Below are positions 18,016-27,552 of a stretch of DNA of 64,000 bases, one piece after another. The stretch comes from Clostridiales bacterium (GTDB lineage: Bacteria > Bacillota > Clostridia > Christensenellales > Aristaeellaceae): positions 1 to 64,000 of the forward strand of contig SVGW01000002.1 in assembly GCA_015056125.1 (NCBI GenBank), given 5' to 3'. Every line of letters begins with the position of its first letter. Within the stretch, counting starts at the first letter, position 1. A program made the position numbers and the translations under genes. The notes below the pieces were generated by a model. The model was not told where the DNA came from and searched no databases. It worked only from the letters and a program-made list of their open reading frames with translations.

Positions 18016-18852
18016 ATGGCAGACGCCATTATTTCGCTGGATCATGTATCCTACGCCTATGAGGAAAACGGCCCGGAAGCCGTGCGGGACGTTTCCTTTT
18101 CCGTGCCCCGGGGGGCCTTTTATGCCATCCTGGGCCAGAATGGCTCGGGCAAATCCACCCTGGCCAAATTGATCAACGGCTTATATATGCCCACCAAAGG
18201 CGTCGTTACCGTGTGCGGCATGAATACCCAGGATGAAAAAAACACCTGGGAAATCCGCAGAAAAGCCGGCATGGTATTCCAGAACCCGGATAACCAATTG
18301 GTGGCCACCATTGTGCGGGACGACGTGGCCTTTGGCCTGGAAAATATCGGCGTGCCCACCGAGGAAATGCCCGCCCGCATCGATCAGGCCCTCACCGACG
18401 TAGGGATGCTTTCCTATGCCCAGCGCGCTCCCCACAATCTTTCCGGCGGGCAAAAGCAGCGGGTGGCCATTGCCGGGGTGTTGGCCATGCGCCCGGAAGC
18501 GATTATTTTTGATGAATCCACCGCCATGCTGGATCCACAAGGCCGAAAAGAAGTGCTCCAGGCCGTGCAGCGGCTGAATCGGGAGCAGGGCATCACGGTG
18601 CTGTGGATCACCCATTTTATGGAGGAAGCCGCTCTGTGCGAGCAGGTATATGTGATGCATCAGGGCCGGTTTGTGCTCTCCGGCTCGCCCAGGGAAGTAT
18701 TTGCCGATGCGGAAGCCCTCCGGGAATATCGGCTGGATGCCCCCCCCATGGCCCGGCTTTCCCAGCAGCTGAAAAAGGCGGGCATGCCCCTGAGAGACGG
18801 CATTTTAACCACAGAAGAAATGGCAGAGGAGGTGCTGCGGCTATGCAAGTAA
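18016..18852 (+). CDS. ecfA1: ECF transporter ATPase EcfA1
   Basis: ISLDHVSYAYEENGPEAV..., LGQNGSGKSTLAKLINGL, LSGGQKQRVAIAGVLAM; start at MADAIIS. Confidence 0.92.
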   Translation: MADAIISLDHVSYAYEENGPEAVRDVSFSVPRGAFYAILGQNGSGKSTLAKLINGLYMPTKGVVTVCGMNTQDEKNTWEIRRKAGMVFQNPDNQLVATIVRDDVAFGLENIGVPTEEMPARIDQALTDVGMLSYAQRAPHNLSGGQKQRVAIAGVLAMRPEAIIFDESTAMLDPQGRKEVLQAVQRLNREQGITVLWITHFMEEAALCEQVYVMHQGRFVLSGSPREVFADAEALREYRLDAPPMARLSQQLKKAGMPLRDGILTTEEMAEEVLRLCK

Positions 18853-19706
18853 CCTTGGAAAACGTCACCCACACCTATCAGCCCGGCAGCCCCTTTCAGG
18901 CTACCGCCATTGAAAATGTGAGCCTCACCATCAATCCCGGGGAATTTCTGGCCCTGATCGGGCACACGGGCTCGGGAAAATCCACCCTGGCCCAGCATAT
19001 CAACGGCCTGCTTCGCCCCACTACCGGCCGGGTGCTCATTGACGGAAAGGATATCCATGAAAAAGGCTTTGACAAGCGGGAAATCCGCAAAAATGTGGGG
19101 CTGGTATTTCAGTATCCCGAGCATCAGCTCTTTGAAGAAACGGTGGCTAAGGACGTGGCCTTTGGCCCCAAGAATCTGGGCCTCTCCGGCGAGGAAATTG
19201 ACGAGCGGGTGAAGGAGGCCCTGGAACGAGTGGGCCTCCCCTATGATCAGGTGGCCGAAAAATCCCCCTTTGAATTATCTGGCGGCCAGATGCGAAGGGT
19301 GGCCATTGCGGGCGTATTGGCCATGCGTCCCAAGCTGCTGGTATTGGATGAGCCCGCCGCCGGGCTGGATCCCCAGAGCCGGGAGGATATGCTCTCCCTG
19401 ATTCTGGGGCTGCACCGGCAAGGCACGGCAGTGGTGATGGTGTCCCATTCCATGGATGATGTAGCCCGTTTTTCCACCCGTGCGGTGGTGATGGAAAAGG
19501 GAAAAGTGGCTATGGATGGCACGCCGGTGGAAATTTTCAGCCATGCCGAAAAGCTTGAAAAAATGGGGCTGGATGTGCCCGGCATTTGCCGCCTGGGCAT
19601 TTTGCTAAGGGATCATCAGCTTCCCTTCCCCGAAAATATTTTTAGGGAGCAGGACGCCCTTGCGGCCATCCTTTCCCTTTGGAAGGGGGATCGCCATGCT
19701 CAATAA
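18843..19706 (+). CDS. ecfA2: ECF transporter ATPase EcfA2
   Basis: MQVTLENVTHTYQPGSPFQATAIENVS..., GHTGSGKSTLAQHINGLLRPTTG, FQYPEHQLFEETV, LSGGQMRRVAIAGVLAM; overlaps ecfA1 stop. Confidence 0.92.
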   Translation: MQVTLENVTHTYQPGSPFQATAIENVSLTINPGEFLALIGHTGSGKSTLAQHINGLLRPTTGRVLIDGKDIHEKGFDKREIRKNVGLVFQYPEHQLFEETVAKDVAFGPKNLGLSGEEIDERVKEALERVGLPYDQVAEKSPFELSGGQMRRVAIAGVLAMRPKLLVLDEPAAGLDPQSREDMLSLILGLHRQGTAVVMVSHSMDDVARFSTRAVVMEKGKVAMDGTPVEIFSHAEKLEKMGLDVPGICRLGILLRDHQLPFPENIFREQDALAAILSLWKGDRHAQ

Positions 19707-20499
19707 TATTACGCTGGGCCAGTTTTATCCTAGCAACAGCCTGGTGCATCAATTGGACCCCCGGATGAAAATTTTGCTGCTGGTGGCGCTGATCGTGGGC
19801 ATTTTCCTGGCCCAGAATTTACTGGCCTTTCTGCCCATTATCCTCTTCCTGATTCTGGCCGCCAAATTATCCACCATTCCCTTTGCCATGCTGATCAAGG
19901 GAATTAAGCCCCTTCGCTTTATCCTGATTTTCACTTTTGTGCTCAATCTCTTTTTTCTGCAGGGGGAAACGGTGCTGCTGAATCTGGGCTTTGCCCAGAT
20001 CAAAACGGAAGCGGTGGTTTCCGCCATCCACTATTGCCTCCGGCTGGTGCTGCTGGTATTGGCTTCCAGCCTGCTCACCCTCACCACCGCCCCCATCGTA
20101 TTAACCGATGGCCTGGAGCGGCTGCTCTCCCCTTTGCGGGTGATTCATTTTCCTGCTCATGAAATGGCCATGATGATGAGCATTGCCCTGCGCTTTATTC
20201 CCACCCTTCTGGAAGAAGCGGATAAAATCATGAAAGCGCAAACTGCCCGAGGCGCGGATTTTGAATCGGGCAATCTCCTCAATCGGGCCAAAGCCATGGT
20301 GCCCCTGCTGGTGCCCCTGTTTGTGAGCGCATTCCGCCGGGCGGGGGATCTGGCCATGGCCATGGAAGCCCGCTGCTATCATGGCGGCGAAGGGCGCACC
20401 CGGCTGCGGGTACTGAAAATGGGCAAAAACGATGGCCTTTCCGCCCTTGTGATGGCCGTGCTCATTGTGCTCACCGTGCTTTGCTCCCGCATTTACTGA
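19696..20499 (+). CDS. ecfT: ECF transporter transmembrane protein EcfT
   Basis: GQFYPSNSLVHQLDPRMKI, TARGADFESG, SAFRRAGDLAMAMEARCYHGGEGRTRL. Confidence 0.92.
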   Translation: MLNNITLGQFYPSNSLVHQLDPRMKILLLVALIVGIFLAQNLLAFLPIILFLILAAKLSTIPFAMLIKGIKPLRFILIFTFVLNLFFLQGETVLLNLGFAQIKTEAVVSAIHYCLRLVLLVLASSLLTLTTAPIVLTDGLERLLSPLRVIHFPAHEMAMMMSIALRFIPTLLEEADKIMKAQTARGADFESGNLLNRAKAMVPLLVPLFVSAFRRAGDLAMAMEARCYHGGEGRTRLRVLKMGKNDGLSALVMAVLIVLTVLCSRIY

Positions 20500-20524
20500 T
20501 GAATCCATCCAAAGGAGAACACCC

Positions 20525-21901
20525 ATGGAAAAAACAAAAAAAGCTCCCATTGCCAATGGCATTACGGAGGGGATCATTTGGCAGCAGATTCTCACTTTCT
20601 TTTTCCCCATCCTGCTGGGCTCCCTTTTCCAGCAGCTTTATAACACGGCCGATGCTATGATCGTGGGCAAATTCGTGGGCAAGGAGGCCCTGGCCTCCGT
20701 AACCGGCTCCCCCTCCACCCTGATTAACCTGATCATTGGCTTTTTTGTGGGCCTGGCCTCCGGTGCTACCGTAATCATTTCCCAATTTTTCGGTGCAAAA
20801 AACGAAAAAGACGTAAACCGCACGGTGCACACCGCCCTGGCCCTTGCCATTACTGGCGGCCTGGTGCTGACCATCGCAGGCTATCTGCTCACCCCCGCCA
20901 TGCTTCGCTGGATGAGCACCCCTGCCGATACGATTCAGGGCTCCACTACCTATCTGCGCATCTATTTCTTGGGCACGGTGCCCTCCATGATCTATAACAT
21001 CGGCGCGGGCATTCTTCGTGCCGTGGGAGATTCCAAGCGCCCGCTGTATTTCCTGATCGTGGCATGCCTCACCAATATTATTTTGGATCTGCTGTTTGTA
21101 ATAGGGTTTGAAATGGGGGTGGCAGGAGCAGCGATGGCCACCATCCTCTCCCAGCTGGTCAGCGCAGTGCTGGTCATCATTGTGCTCATGCGCAGCCATC
21201 AGGCCTATCAATTGTTCCCCCAGCGCATCCGCTTCCATGGGGATCTGATGAAAAAAGTGATCCACATCGGCCTGCCCGCCGGGCTGCAATCGGTGATGTA
21301 CGGGCTGTCTGTGGTAATTATTCAAGTAAATTTGAACTCCTTTGGCACGGATGTGGTGGCCGGTAACGGCGCCTGGGGCCGCATGGACGGCATTATGTGG
21401 ATGGTGATCGACGCCTTTGCCATTTCCGTCACCACCTTTGTTGGGCAGAACTTTGGCGCCCGGAAATTTGACCGGATGAAAAAAGGCGTGCTCCAATGCC
21501 TGGGCATGGCAGCCATCGGTGTAATCACCCTCAGCGCCATTTTCCTGATTTTCGGCGAAACACTCTTCCATCTCTTTGCCAGTGAAGAAGCGGTAATCCA
21601 GGAGGGCATGCGTATTCTGCGTATGATCGCTCCCTGCTTCATTCTCTATCTCTGCGCAGGTATCTTCTCCGGGGCCGTGCGGGGAGCCGGCGATTCCATC
21701 AATCCCACCATCATGACGGTATTTGGCGTAGGCGTGCTGCGATTGGTCTGGCTCTTTGCCGTAGTGCCCATGAACAACACCGTGGAAATGACCCTGTTCA
21801 GCTATCCCCTTACCTGGACGGTTACCTCCCTTATGTTTATCATCTATTATTTCAGAGGCGGCTGGCTGAAGCGCTGCAAGAAGAAAGCAGGCTTTATCTA
21901 A
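20525..21901 (+). CDS. MATE family efflux transporter
   Basis: Multi-TM protein; FQQLYNTADAMIVGKFVGKEALASVTG and RAVGDSKRPLYFLI are NorM/DinF-type signatures. Confidence 0.9.
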   Translation: MEKTKKAPIANGITEGIIWQQILTFFFPILLGSLFQQLYNTADAMIVGKFVGKEALASVTGSPSTLINLIIGFFVGLASGATVIISQFFGAKNEKDVNRTVHTALALAITGGLVLTIAGYLLTPAMLRWMSTPADTIQGSTTYLRIYFLGTVPSMIYNIGAGILRAVGDSKRPLYFLIVACLTNIILDLLFVIGFEMGVAGAAMATILSQLVSAVLVIIVLMRSHQAYQLFPQRIRFHGDLMKKVIHIGLPAGLQSVMYGLSVVIIQVNLNSFGTDVVAGNGAWGRMDGIMWMVIDAFAISVTTFVGQNFGARKFDRMKKGVLQCLGMAAIGVITLSAIFLIFGETLFHLFASEEAVIQEGMRILRMIAPCFILYLCAGIFSGAVRGAGDSINPTIMTVFGVGVLRLVWLFAVVPMNNTVEMTLFSYPLTWTVTSLMFIIYYFRGGWLKRCKKKAGFI

Positions 21902-21904
21902 ACA

Positions 21905-21941
21905 AGAAAGGCTCTCAAGCAAAACTTGAGAGCCTTTCTTC
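21905..21941 (+). terminator. Intrinsic terminator of the MATE gene
   Basis: agaaaggctctcaagcaaaacttgagagcctttctt. Confidence 0.8.
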
Positions 21942-21987
21942 AAAAAATAAACTGGGAGACAAACGCTGATAAAGACCTCGCCAGATA

Positions 21988-22056
21988 ATATCCCTATTGC
22001 TTTTCGGAAGGGGTGCAGGGGAAACTGCTTTTGGCTTCAAAAGCGGTTTCCCCTGC
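21988..22056. repeat. Intergenic hairpin family E, copy 4
   Basis: ctattgcttttcggaaggggt + gcaggggaaactgcttttggcttcaaaagcggtttcccctgc. Confidence 0.88.
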
Positions 22057-22066
22057 TATTTTTCAT

Positions 22067-23227
22067 TTACTTCCGCAGCTTCGCACGCATATGGGCAAGG
22101 CGGTTGAGAGCCTCCTGAAGGGTGGCCTCCTGCTTGGCAAAATGCAAGCGGATCAGGTGATTCACGGGCTCATTGAAGAAGCTGGAGCCGGGCACCGCGC
22201 CCACGCCCACCTTCTTTGCCAGATCCTCGCAGAAAAGAAGATCGCTTTCATAGCCGTATTCCGAAATATCCAGCAGCACATAATACGCGCCCTGGGGATC
22301 GGTGTGGACGATCTTCAGATCATCCAGGCCTTTGAGGAAAAGATTGCGCTTTTTCGTGTACACATCCTGAAGCGCTTTGTAATAATCATCCCCGAAATTG
22401 AGCCCGGTTACGGCTGCTTCCTGGAGGGGCGCAGCGGCGCCCACGGTGAGAAAATCATGCACCTTCCGGGCCACGTCAATAATCTCAGGGGAAGCGATGA
22501 TATAGCCCAGCCGCCAGCCGGTGATGGAATAGGTTTTGGAAAGGGAGGAGCAGGAAATGGTGCGCTCAAACATGCCGGGCAGCGTAGCAAAATACACGTG
22601 CTCATGGGGCGCATACACGATATGCTCGTACACTTCATCTGTGATCACATAGGTATCATATTTTTCCGCCAGATGGGCAATAAATTCCAGTTCTTTGCGG
22701 GTAAATACCTTACCGCAGGGATTGGAGGGATTGCACAGAATCAGGGCCTTGGGATTCTGGCGAAAGGCGGCCTCCAATTCATCAGGGTTGAAATTAAATT
22801 CCGGAGGATACAGGGGCACATAGATGGGCTGTGCCCCGGAAAGAATGGCATCCGCCCCATAGTTTTCATAGAAAGGAGAAAACACCACCACTTTGTCCCC
22901 GGGATCGGTGACAGTCATCATGGCGGCCATCATGGCTTCGGTGCTGCCGCAGGTAACCACGATCTGGGAAGCAGGATCGATGGAAATACCCATAAAGCGG
23001 CTCTGCTTTTGGGCCAGGGCCTCGCGGAAGTTCTGCGCGCCCCAGGTGATGGCATACTGATGGGGCAATTGGACGGTGTTGCTCAGGGCATCCAATATCT
23101 CCTTGGGCGGATCAAAATCCGGAAAGCCCTGGGAAAGATTAACCGCATGATACTGGAGGGATACCCGGGTCATGCGGCGGATCACGGAATCGGTAAAGGT
23201 AGCCGTGCGGCTGGAAAGCTTTTTCAT
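22067..23227 (-). CDS. PLP-dependent aminotransferase class I/II
   Basis: VNLSQGFPDFDPP, CGSTEAMMAAMM, NPSNPCGKVFT, SSLSKTYSITGWRLGY (PLP lysine). Confidence 0.9.
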   Translation of the reverse strand: MKKLSSRTATFTDSVIRRMTRVSLQYHAVNLSQGFPDFDPPKEILDALSNTVQLPHQYAITWGAQNFREALAQKQSRFMGISIDPASQIVVTCGSTEAMMAAMMTVTDPGDKVVVFSPFYENYGADAILSGAQPIYVPLYPPEFNFNPDELEAAFRQNPKALILCNPSNPCGKVFTRKELEFIAHLAEKYDTYVITDEVYEHIVYAPHEHVYFATLPGMFERTISCSSLSKTYSITGWRLGYIIASPEIIDVARKVHDFLTVGAAAPLQEAAVTGLNFGDDYYKALQDVYTKKRNLFLKGLDDLKIVHTDPQGAYYVLLDISEYGYESDLLFCEDLAKKVGVGAVPGSSFFNEPVNHLIRLHFAKQEATLQEALNRLAHMRAKLRK

Positions 23228-23236
23228 GGCGGAGCC

Positions 23237-24604
23237 TCACTTCAAATAAGAAATATGATCGTTGAGAATGTGCTTGGGATCCAGGGCCGCCTTCACGGCG
23301 CGCATGGCAAAGAGATTGTCTTCCGCAGTGTTTTTTAGGAAATAGGGGCGCTTGGCAATGCCCACTCCGTGCTCCCCGGAAGTGAGCCCGCCCAAGGCAT
23401 AGGCCTTGTCGTAAAGGGTGTTCATCACCGCGTGAAGATCCTTTTCCCAGGTTTCGTCATCTCGATCTTCCCGCATCACGCAAAGGTGCACGTTGCCATC
23501 CCCTGCGTGGCCGAAGGAGATCATCTTCACGCCGCTTTTTTCTTCCGTTTCATGCACGAAAGCGATAAATTCCGCCGTCTTGTCAATGGGCACCACCAGG
23601 TCCACAGGCTCCTGCTGGGAAACGGCCTCCACTGCTTTCACAAAGCAGCCCCGCACCCGCCAGATATCCTGAGCCAGGGCAGGATCGGAAAGGGGAATGA
23701 AATCAATGGCGCCGGAGGCTTCCGCCACAGCCTTCACCCGCTTCACACTGGCATCCACCTGATCCTGGAAGCCGTCAAAGGTGAGGAGGATATAGGCCTT
23801 GGCCTCTTTGCAGGGGAAGGAAATGCCGGTAAACTTTTCCCCCAATTCTACCACGCTGCGCTCAATAAATTCAATGGCCGTGGGGCCCACATTGGCCTTG
23901 ATAATGGCGTGAACGCTGCGGATGCCGGTTTTGAGATCGCCATAGGGCAACAGCACGGAAAGGGAGGTTTCAGGCTTGGGGATCAGCTTCAAAATGCACT
24001 TGGTAATCACGCCCAGGGTGCCCTCGGAGCCAATGAAGAGATGCTTCATGGAAAGGCCGCTGGCATCCTTCACGTTTTTCGTGCCCGCCTGAATCACGCG
24101 CCCATCCGCCAGCACCACTTCCAGGCCGCGCACATAATCCCGGGTGACGCCGTATTTCACTGCCCGCATGCCCCCGGCATTGGTGGCGATATTGCCCGCA
24201 ATGGTGGCCAGCTTTTCACCGGGATCGGGGGGATAGAAAAGGCCCAGAGCTTCCACCTGCTGCTGGAAATCCTGGAGCACCACCCCAGGCTCCACCGTGG
24301 CGGTGAAGGTTTCTTCATCGATGGAAAGCACATGATTCATCAAAGAAAAATCCAGCACGATGCCCTTTTCCCTTGGCACGGTGGAACCCACCAGATTGGT
24401 GCCGGCACCCCGGGGAGTGACGGACAACTGATGGGCATAGGCAAAACGCATCAAGGCAGACACTTCTTCCGTGGATACGGGAAACACCAGCGCCCCGGCC
24501 TCGCCCTTTAAGCGGCCCAGGGAATCGGAAAGATATTTTTCATCGATATTTTGAAGAACTACCCGATTTTCATCGGGGATCAATTCGTACAGTTTGTTCA
24601 GCAT
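23237..24604 (-). CDS. FAD-binding oxidoreductase, glycolate/lactate dehydrogenase (GlcD type)
   Basis: VTPRGAGTNLVGSTVPREKGIVLDFSLMN, PPDPGEKLATIAGNIATNAGGMRAVKYGVTRDYV, SFGHAGDGNVHL, GEHGVGIAKRPYF. Confidence 0.9.
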   Translation of the reverse strand: MLNKLYELIPDENRVVLQNIDEKYLSDSLGRLKGEAGALVFPVSTEEVSALMRFAYAHQLSVTPRGAGTNLVGSTVPREKGIVLDFSLMNHVLSIDEETFTATVEPGVVLQDFQQQVEALGLFYPPDPGEKLATIAGNIATNAGGMRAVKYGVTRDYVRGLEVVLADGRVIQAGTKNVKDASGLSMKHLFIGSEGTLGVITKCILKLIPKPETSLSVLLPYGDLKTGIRSVHAIIKANVGPTAIEFIERSVVELGEKFTGISFPCKEAKAYILLTFDGFQDQVDASVKRVKAVAEASGAIDFIPLSDPALAQDIWRVRGCFVKAVEAVSQQEPVDLVVPIDKTAEFIAFVHETEEKSGVKMISFGHAGDGNVHLCVMREDRDDETWEKDLHAVMNTLYDKAYALGGLTSGEHGVGIAKRPYFLKNTAEDNLFAMRAVKAALDPKHILNDHISYLK

Positions 24605-24653
24605 AAAACCTCCACGCTTCACGGGGACATTGCTATCTCGATGATTCACCATA

Positions 24654-24719
24654 CATCCCGAATCGGTTTTGGGAAGGGGCATGGGGAAACCGCTTTTGAC
24701 TCAAAAGCGGTTTCCCCAT
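24654..24719. repeat. Intergenic hairpin family E, copy 5
   Basis: catcccgaatcggttttgggaagggg + atggggaaaccgcttttgactcaaaagcggtttccccat. Confidence 0.9.
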
Positions 24720-24726
24720 ATATTGC

Positions 24727-25566
24727 TTATTCGGCCTTCACTTCTTCGGCAGCTTCAGCTTCCCATACCAGATGGAAGAAGCCCTTGAAGGTGGTGTTGG
24801 CCACTTCGCTGGTCACATCGGAGCAGAATACTTCGGCCACCCGCTTGTAAACGGGATTTTCGATATCCTGGGTGCGCACTGCAATCACGCAGATGAAGGA
24901 TTCATTGGAAAGATCAATGGTTTCATAGAAGATGGCGCTTTCGGGATCCACCCCATAGCTGGCGGCATAGTTACCGTTGATCACGGCGGCATCCACTTCG
25001 GTGAGGAACTGATAGGTCATGGCAGCGTTCACGGGCTCCAATTCCACCTTGGCGTCCACGATATGTTCAATATTGGGGGTGCCCTCGTATTCGGAAAGGG
25101 TGAGCAGGCCGGCATTGGCCAGCAGGATCAGAGCGCGGCCATAATTGGTAGCATCATTGGGCACCACCACGGTGAGCTTCTTGCCCGCATCGGCAGCTGC
25201 AACCAGGTCTTCAATGGTATCATAGGCAGCGGAATAAATATTCATGGTGATCACAAAGGTATCCGCCAGCACGGTGAGATCGTAATTATTGGTGGTGGTA
25301 TCGTTGTTGAAGTAGGCATGATGCTGGAACGCATTCATGCTGATGGAGCCATCGTTCAGGGCATTGTTGGGCAGAGCGAAATCGGAGAACTGCTCCAATT
25401 CCACAATGATATTTTCCTTGGCCAATTCTTCAATGGCGGGCTCCCAGAGGTCTTCATAGAAAGCACCGGTAACGCCGATGGTCACAGTGATCTTTTCTTC
25501 CGCCAGGGACAGGGTGGGAACCAAAGCCAGGGTTAGAGCCAGAATAAACGCAAATACCTTTTTCAT
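24727..25566 (-). CDS. metQ: Methionine ABC transporter substrate-binding protein (NlpA/MetQ family)
   Basis: MKKVFAFILALTLALVPTLSLAEEKITVTIGVTGAFYEDLWEPAIEEL...NNALNDGSISMNAFQHHAYF; linked to metI and metN. Confidence 0.88.
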   Translation of the reverse strand: MKKVFAFILALTLALVPTLSLAEEKITVTIGVTGAFYEDLWEPAIEELAKENIIVELEQFSDFALPNNALNDGSISMNAFQHHAYFNNDTTTNNYDLTVLADTFVITMNIYSAAYDTIEDLVAAADAGKKLTVVVPNDATNYGRALILLANAGLLTLSEYEGTPNIEHIVDAKVELEPVNAAMTYQFLTEVDAAVINGNYAASYGVDPESAIFYETIDLSNESFICVIAVRTQDIENPVYKRVAEVFCSDVTSEVANTTFKGFFHLVWEAEAAEEVKAE

Positions 25567-25588
25567 GATGATTTCCTCCAATATTATT

Positions 25589-26266
25589 TTAATGCGTGGT
25601 TTTTTTAGCAATCAGGGTGCCAATCGCCTGGATAATCGTAACGATCACTACGATCACAATCACCGAAGCCCATACGATATCCATGCGGTTGTAGTTGTAG
25701 CCGTAGGTAATGGCGTAATCCCCCAGGCCGCCGGCCCCCACATAGCCCGCCATGGCGGTGAGGCCGATGAGGCTGATGAGGGTAATGGTGGCGCCCCGGG
25801 CGATGGCGGCGGCGCCTTCTTTCAGGTATACCCTGAAGATGATCCCCAAGGGGCTGACCCCCATGGACTTGGCCGCCTCGATGAGCCCGCCGTTTACCCC
25901 TGCCAAAGCGCTTTCCACCTGGCGGGAAAAGAAGGGAACGGAACCCACCACCAAAGGAACGATCACGCCCTTGATGCCGATCCGGGTGCCCATGATGAAT
26001 TTGGTAATATTCATCAGGAATGCAATCAGGATCACAAAGGGAATGGAGCGGAAAAGATTAATCAGCTTATCCAAGATCTGAAAAGCAATGGGACAATCCA
26101 TGATGCCGCCCTTTTTGGTAACGGTCAGCATCACCCCCAATACCAGGCCAAACACCAGCATCAGCGCGCCGGACCAGCCCGTCATGATCAATGTTTCCTC
26201 AATGCTTTCCAAGAATTTATCCGGCTTATCCATCACATGAGGAAACCAGCTTTCAAGAATTGCCAT
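25589..26266 (-). CDS. metI: Methionine ABC transporter permease MetI
   Basis: MAILESWFPHVMDKPDKFLESIEETLIMTGWSGALMLVFGL...LINLFRSIPFVILIAFL...AMAGYVGAGGLGDYAI. Confidence 0.92.
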   Translation of the reverse strand: MAILESWFPHVMDKPDKFLESIEETLIMTGWSGALMLVFGLVLGVMLTVTKKGGIMDCPIAFQILDKLINLFRSIPFVILIAFLMNITKFIMGTRIGIKGVIVPLVVGSVPFFSRQVESALAGVNGGLIEAAKSMGVSPLGIIFRVYLKEGAAAIARGATITLISLIGLTAMAGYVGAGGLGDYAITYGYNYNRMDIVWASVIVIVVIVTIIQAIGTLIAKKTTH

Positions 26267-27290
26267 GAGAAAGCACCTCCACATCCACGTTTCTATTCTT
26301 GAGATATTCGATGGCATCGGGAATTTTCTCCGTTTGCCCGGTAGCGATCACAATGAGCTCGCCCAGCAAATGATTGCCGATCCATTCGATATTGCCGAAG
26401 ATAATATTCATATCCACCCCGTATTCCCGGGATACGGTGGAAACCAGGGCCTCCGCCGCGCTGGTATCCAGATACTTGAGGCGGATGATCTGCTCCCCAG
26501 GGTTGAGCTTATTGAAAGAATCGTTTTCCGCCAGAAATTCCTGCACCCGGGAAAGATTGGAAGCGGTGTTAATAAAGGATTGGGTGATGGGCTTCTGAGG
26601 ATTGGCGAATACGGAGTATACCTCGCCTTCCTCCACCACTCTTCCCGCCTCCATCACGGCTACCCGCTGGCAAAGCTCCTTCACCACCTGCATCTGATGG
26701 GTAATCACCACGATGGTGATGCCCGTTTCGGCATTGAGCTTTTTCAAAAGCTTCAAAATGGAAGTGGTGGTCTGGGGGTCCAGAGCGCTGGTAGCTTCAT
26801 CGCAAAGGAGCACTTTGGGATCACTGGCCAGGGCCCGGGCGATGGCCACCCGCTGCTTTTGGCCCCCGGAAAGCTGGGAGGGATAGGTATCGGCCTTATC
26901 TTCCAATTCCACGAATTTGAGCAGCCCCCTGGCTTTTTCTAGGATAGCCTTGCGGCTCATGCCGGAATAGCGAAGAGGAAAGGCCACATTATCCAATACC
27001 GTGCGGGTAGCAAAAAGATTAAACTGCTGAAAGATCATGCCGATCTTTTTCCGCTCCTGATTGAGCCGGCGGCCTTTCAGGCGGGTCAGTTCCTGGCCGT
27101 CCACCGTAACTTTCCCGCCGGTGGGCTTTTCCAAGAGATTCATGCAGCGCACCAGGGTAGATTTGCCGGCCCCGGAGAAGCCCACGATGCCGTAAATTTC
27201 TCCTTTGTTGATATGCAGGCTCACATCATTTACTGCATGCACCTTGCTGGCCCCTTCAAAGGTTTTGCTCACATGGGATAGATCGATCAT
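26253..27290 (-). CDS. metN: Methionine ABC transporter ATP-binding protein MetN (with NIL domain)
   Basis: MIDLSHVSKTFEG...VNDVSLHINKGEIYGIVGFSGAGKSTLVRCMNLLEKPTGG; LSGGQKQRVAIARAL; C-terminal NIL-type domain. Confidence 0.93.
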   Translation of the reverse strand: MIDLSHVSKTFEGASKVHAVNDVSLHINKGEIYGIVGFSGAGKSTLVRCMNLLEKPTGGKVTVDGQELTRLKGRRLNQERKKIGMIFQQFNLFATRTVLDNVAFPLRYSGMSRKAILEKARGLLKFVELEDKADTYPSQLSGGQKQRVAIARALASDPKVLLCDEATSALDPQTTTSILKLLKKLNAETGITIVVITHQMQVVKELCQRVAVMEAGRVVEEGEVYSVFANPQKPITQSFINTASNLSRVQEFLAENDSFNKLNPGEQIIRLKYLDTSAAEALVSTVSREYGVDMNIIFGNIEWIGNHLLGELIVIATGQTEKIPDAIEYLKNRNVDVEVLSHGNS

Positions 27291-27315
27291 TTTATTGCTT
27301 CATCCTCTCATAAAG

Positions 27316-27349
27316 AAAAAGCAGGAAGCCCTTCTGCTTCCTGCTTTTT
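27316..27349 (-). terminator. Attenuator-type intrinsic terminator between Met-rich leader ORF and metN
   Basis: Minus strand AAAAAGCAGGAAGC-agaag-GGCTTCCTGCTTTTT, 14-bp stem ending in a U-tract, 22 nt after the leader stop and 26 nt before metN ATG. Confidence 0.88.
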
Positions 27350-27370
27350 GCCCCGATTTGCCTATGGCTA

Positions 27371-27478
27371 TTAAAACCGGGCGGAAGAGAAACGGCCATG
27401 AAAATACGCGCCAAAACGCATGCACATGCTGCACATGCACATCATCATAGCCATCATCATCGCTACGGAAAACGTCAT
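27371..27478 (-). CDS. Met/Cys-codon-rich leader peptide (35 aa), putative metNIQ attenuation leader
   Basis: Minus strand ggagg-N9-ATG; MTFSVAMMMAMMMCMCSMCMRFGAYFHGRFSSARF*. 10 Met and 3 Cys in the first 20 codons. Confidence 0.8.
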   Translation of the reverse strand: MTFSVAMMMAMMMCMCSMCMRFGAYFHGRFSSARF

Positions 27479-27523
27479 CACGGTGTTCCTCCCTTCCTCC
27501 AGTATACCTCTTAGGATGAAGTG

Positions 27524-27552
27524 ATTATAAACGGAGCAAGCGTATTTGTCAA
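27524..27552 (-). promoter_or_regulatory. Perfect consensus sigma-A promoter for leader-metNIQ
   Basis: Minus strand TTGACA (27552-27547) - 17 bp - TATAAT (27529-27524). Confidence 0.9.

Noticed and set aside
20471-21943. 490-aa antisense ORF opposite the MATE gene (also 46509-47855, 22013-23338, 62773-63930, 1477-2313, 9863-11401)
   Set aside because: Shadow ORFs from GC-rich wobble positions opposite well-supported genes. Low-complexity His/Gly-rich translations, no RBS, no domain signature.
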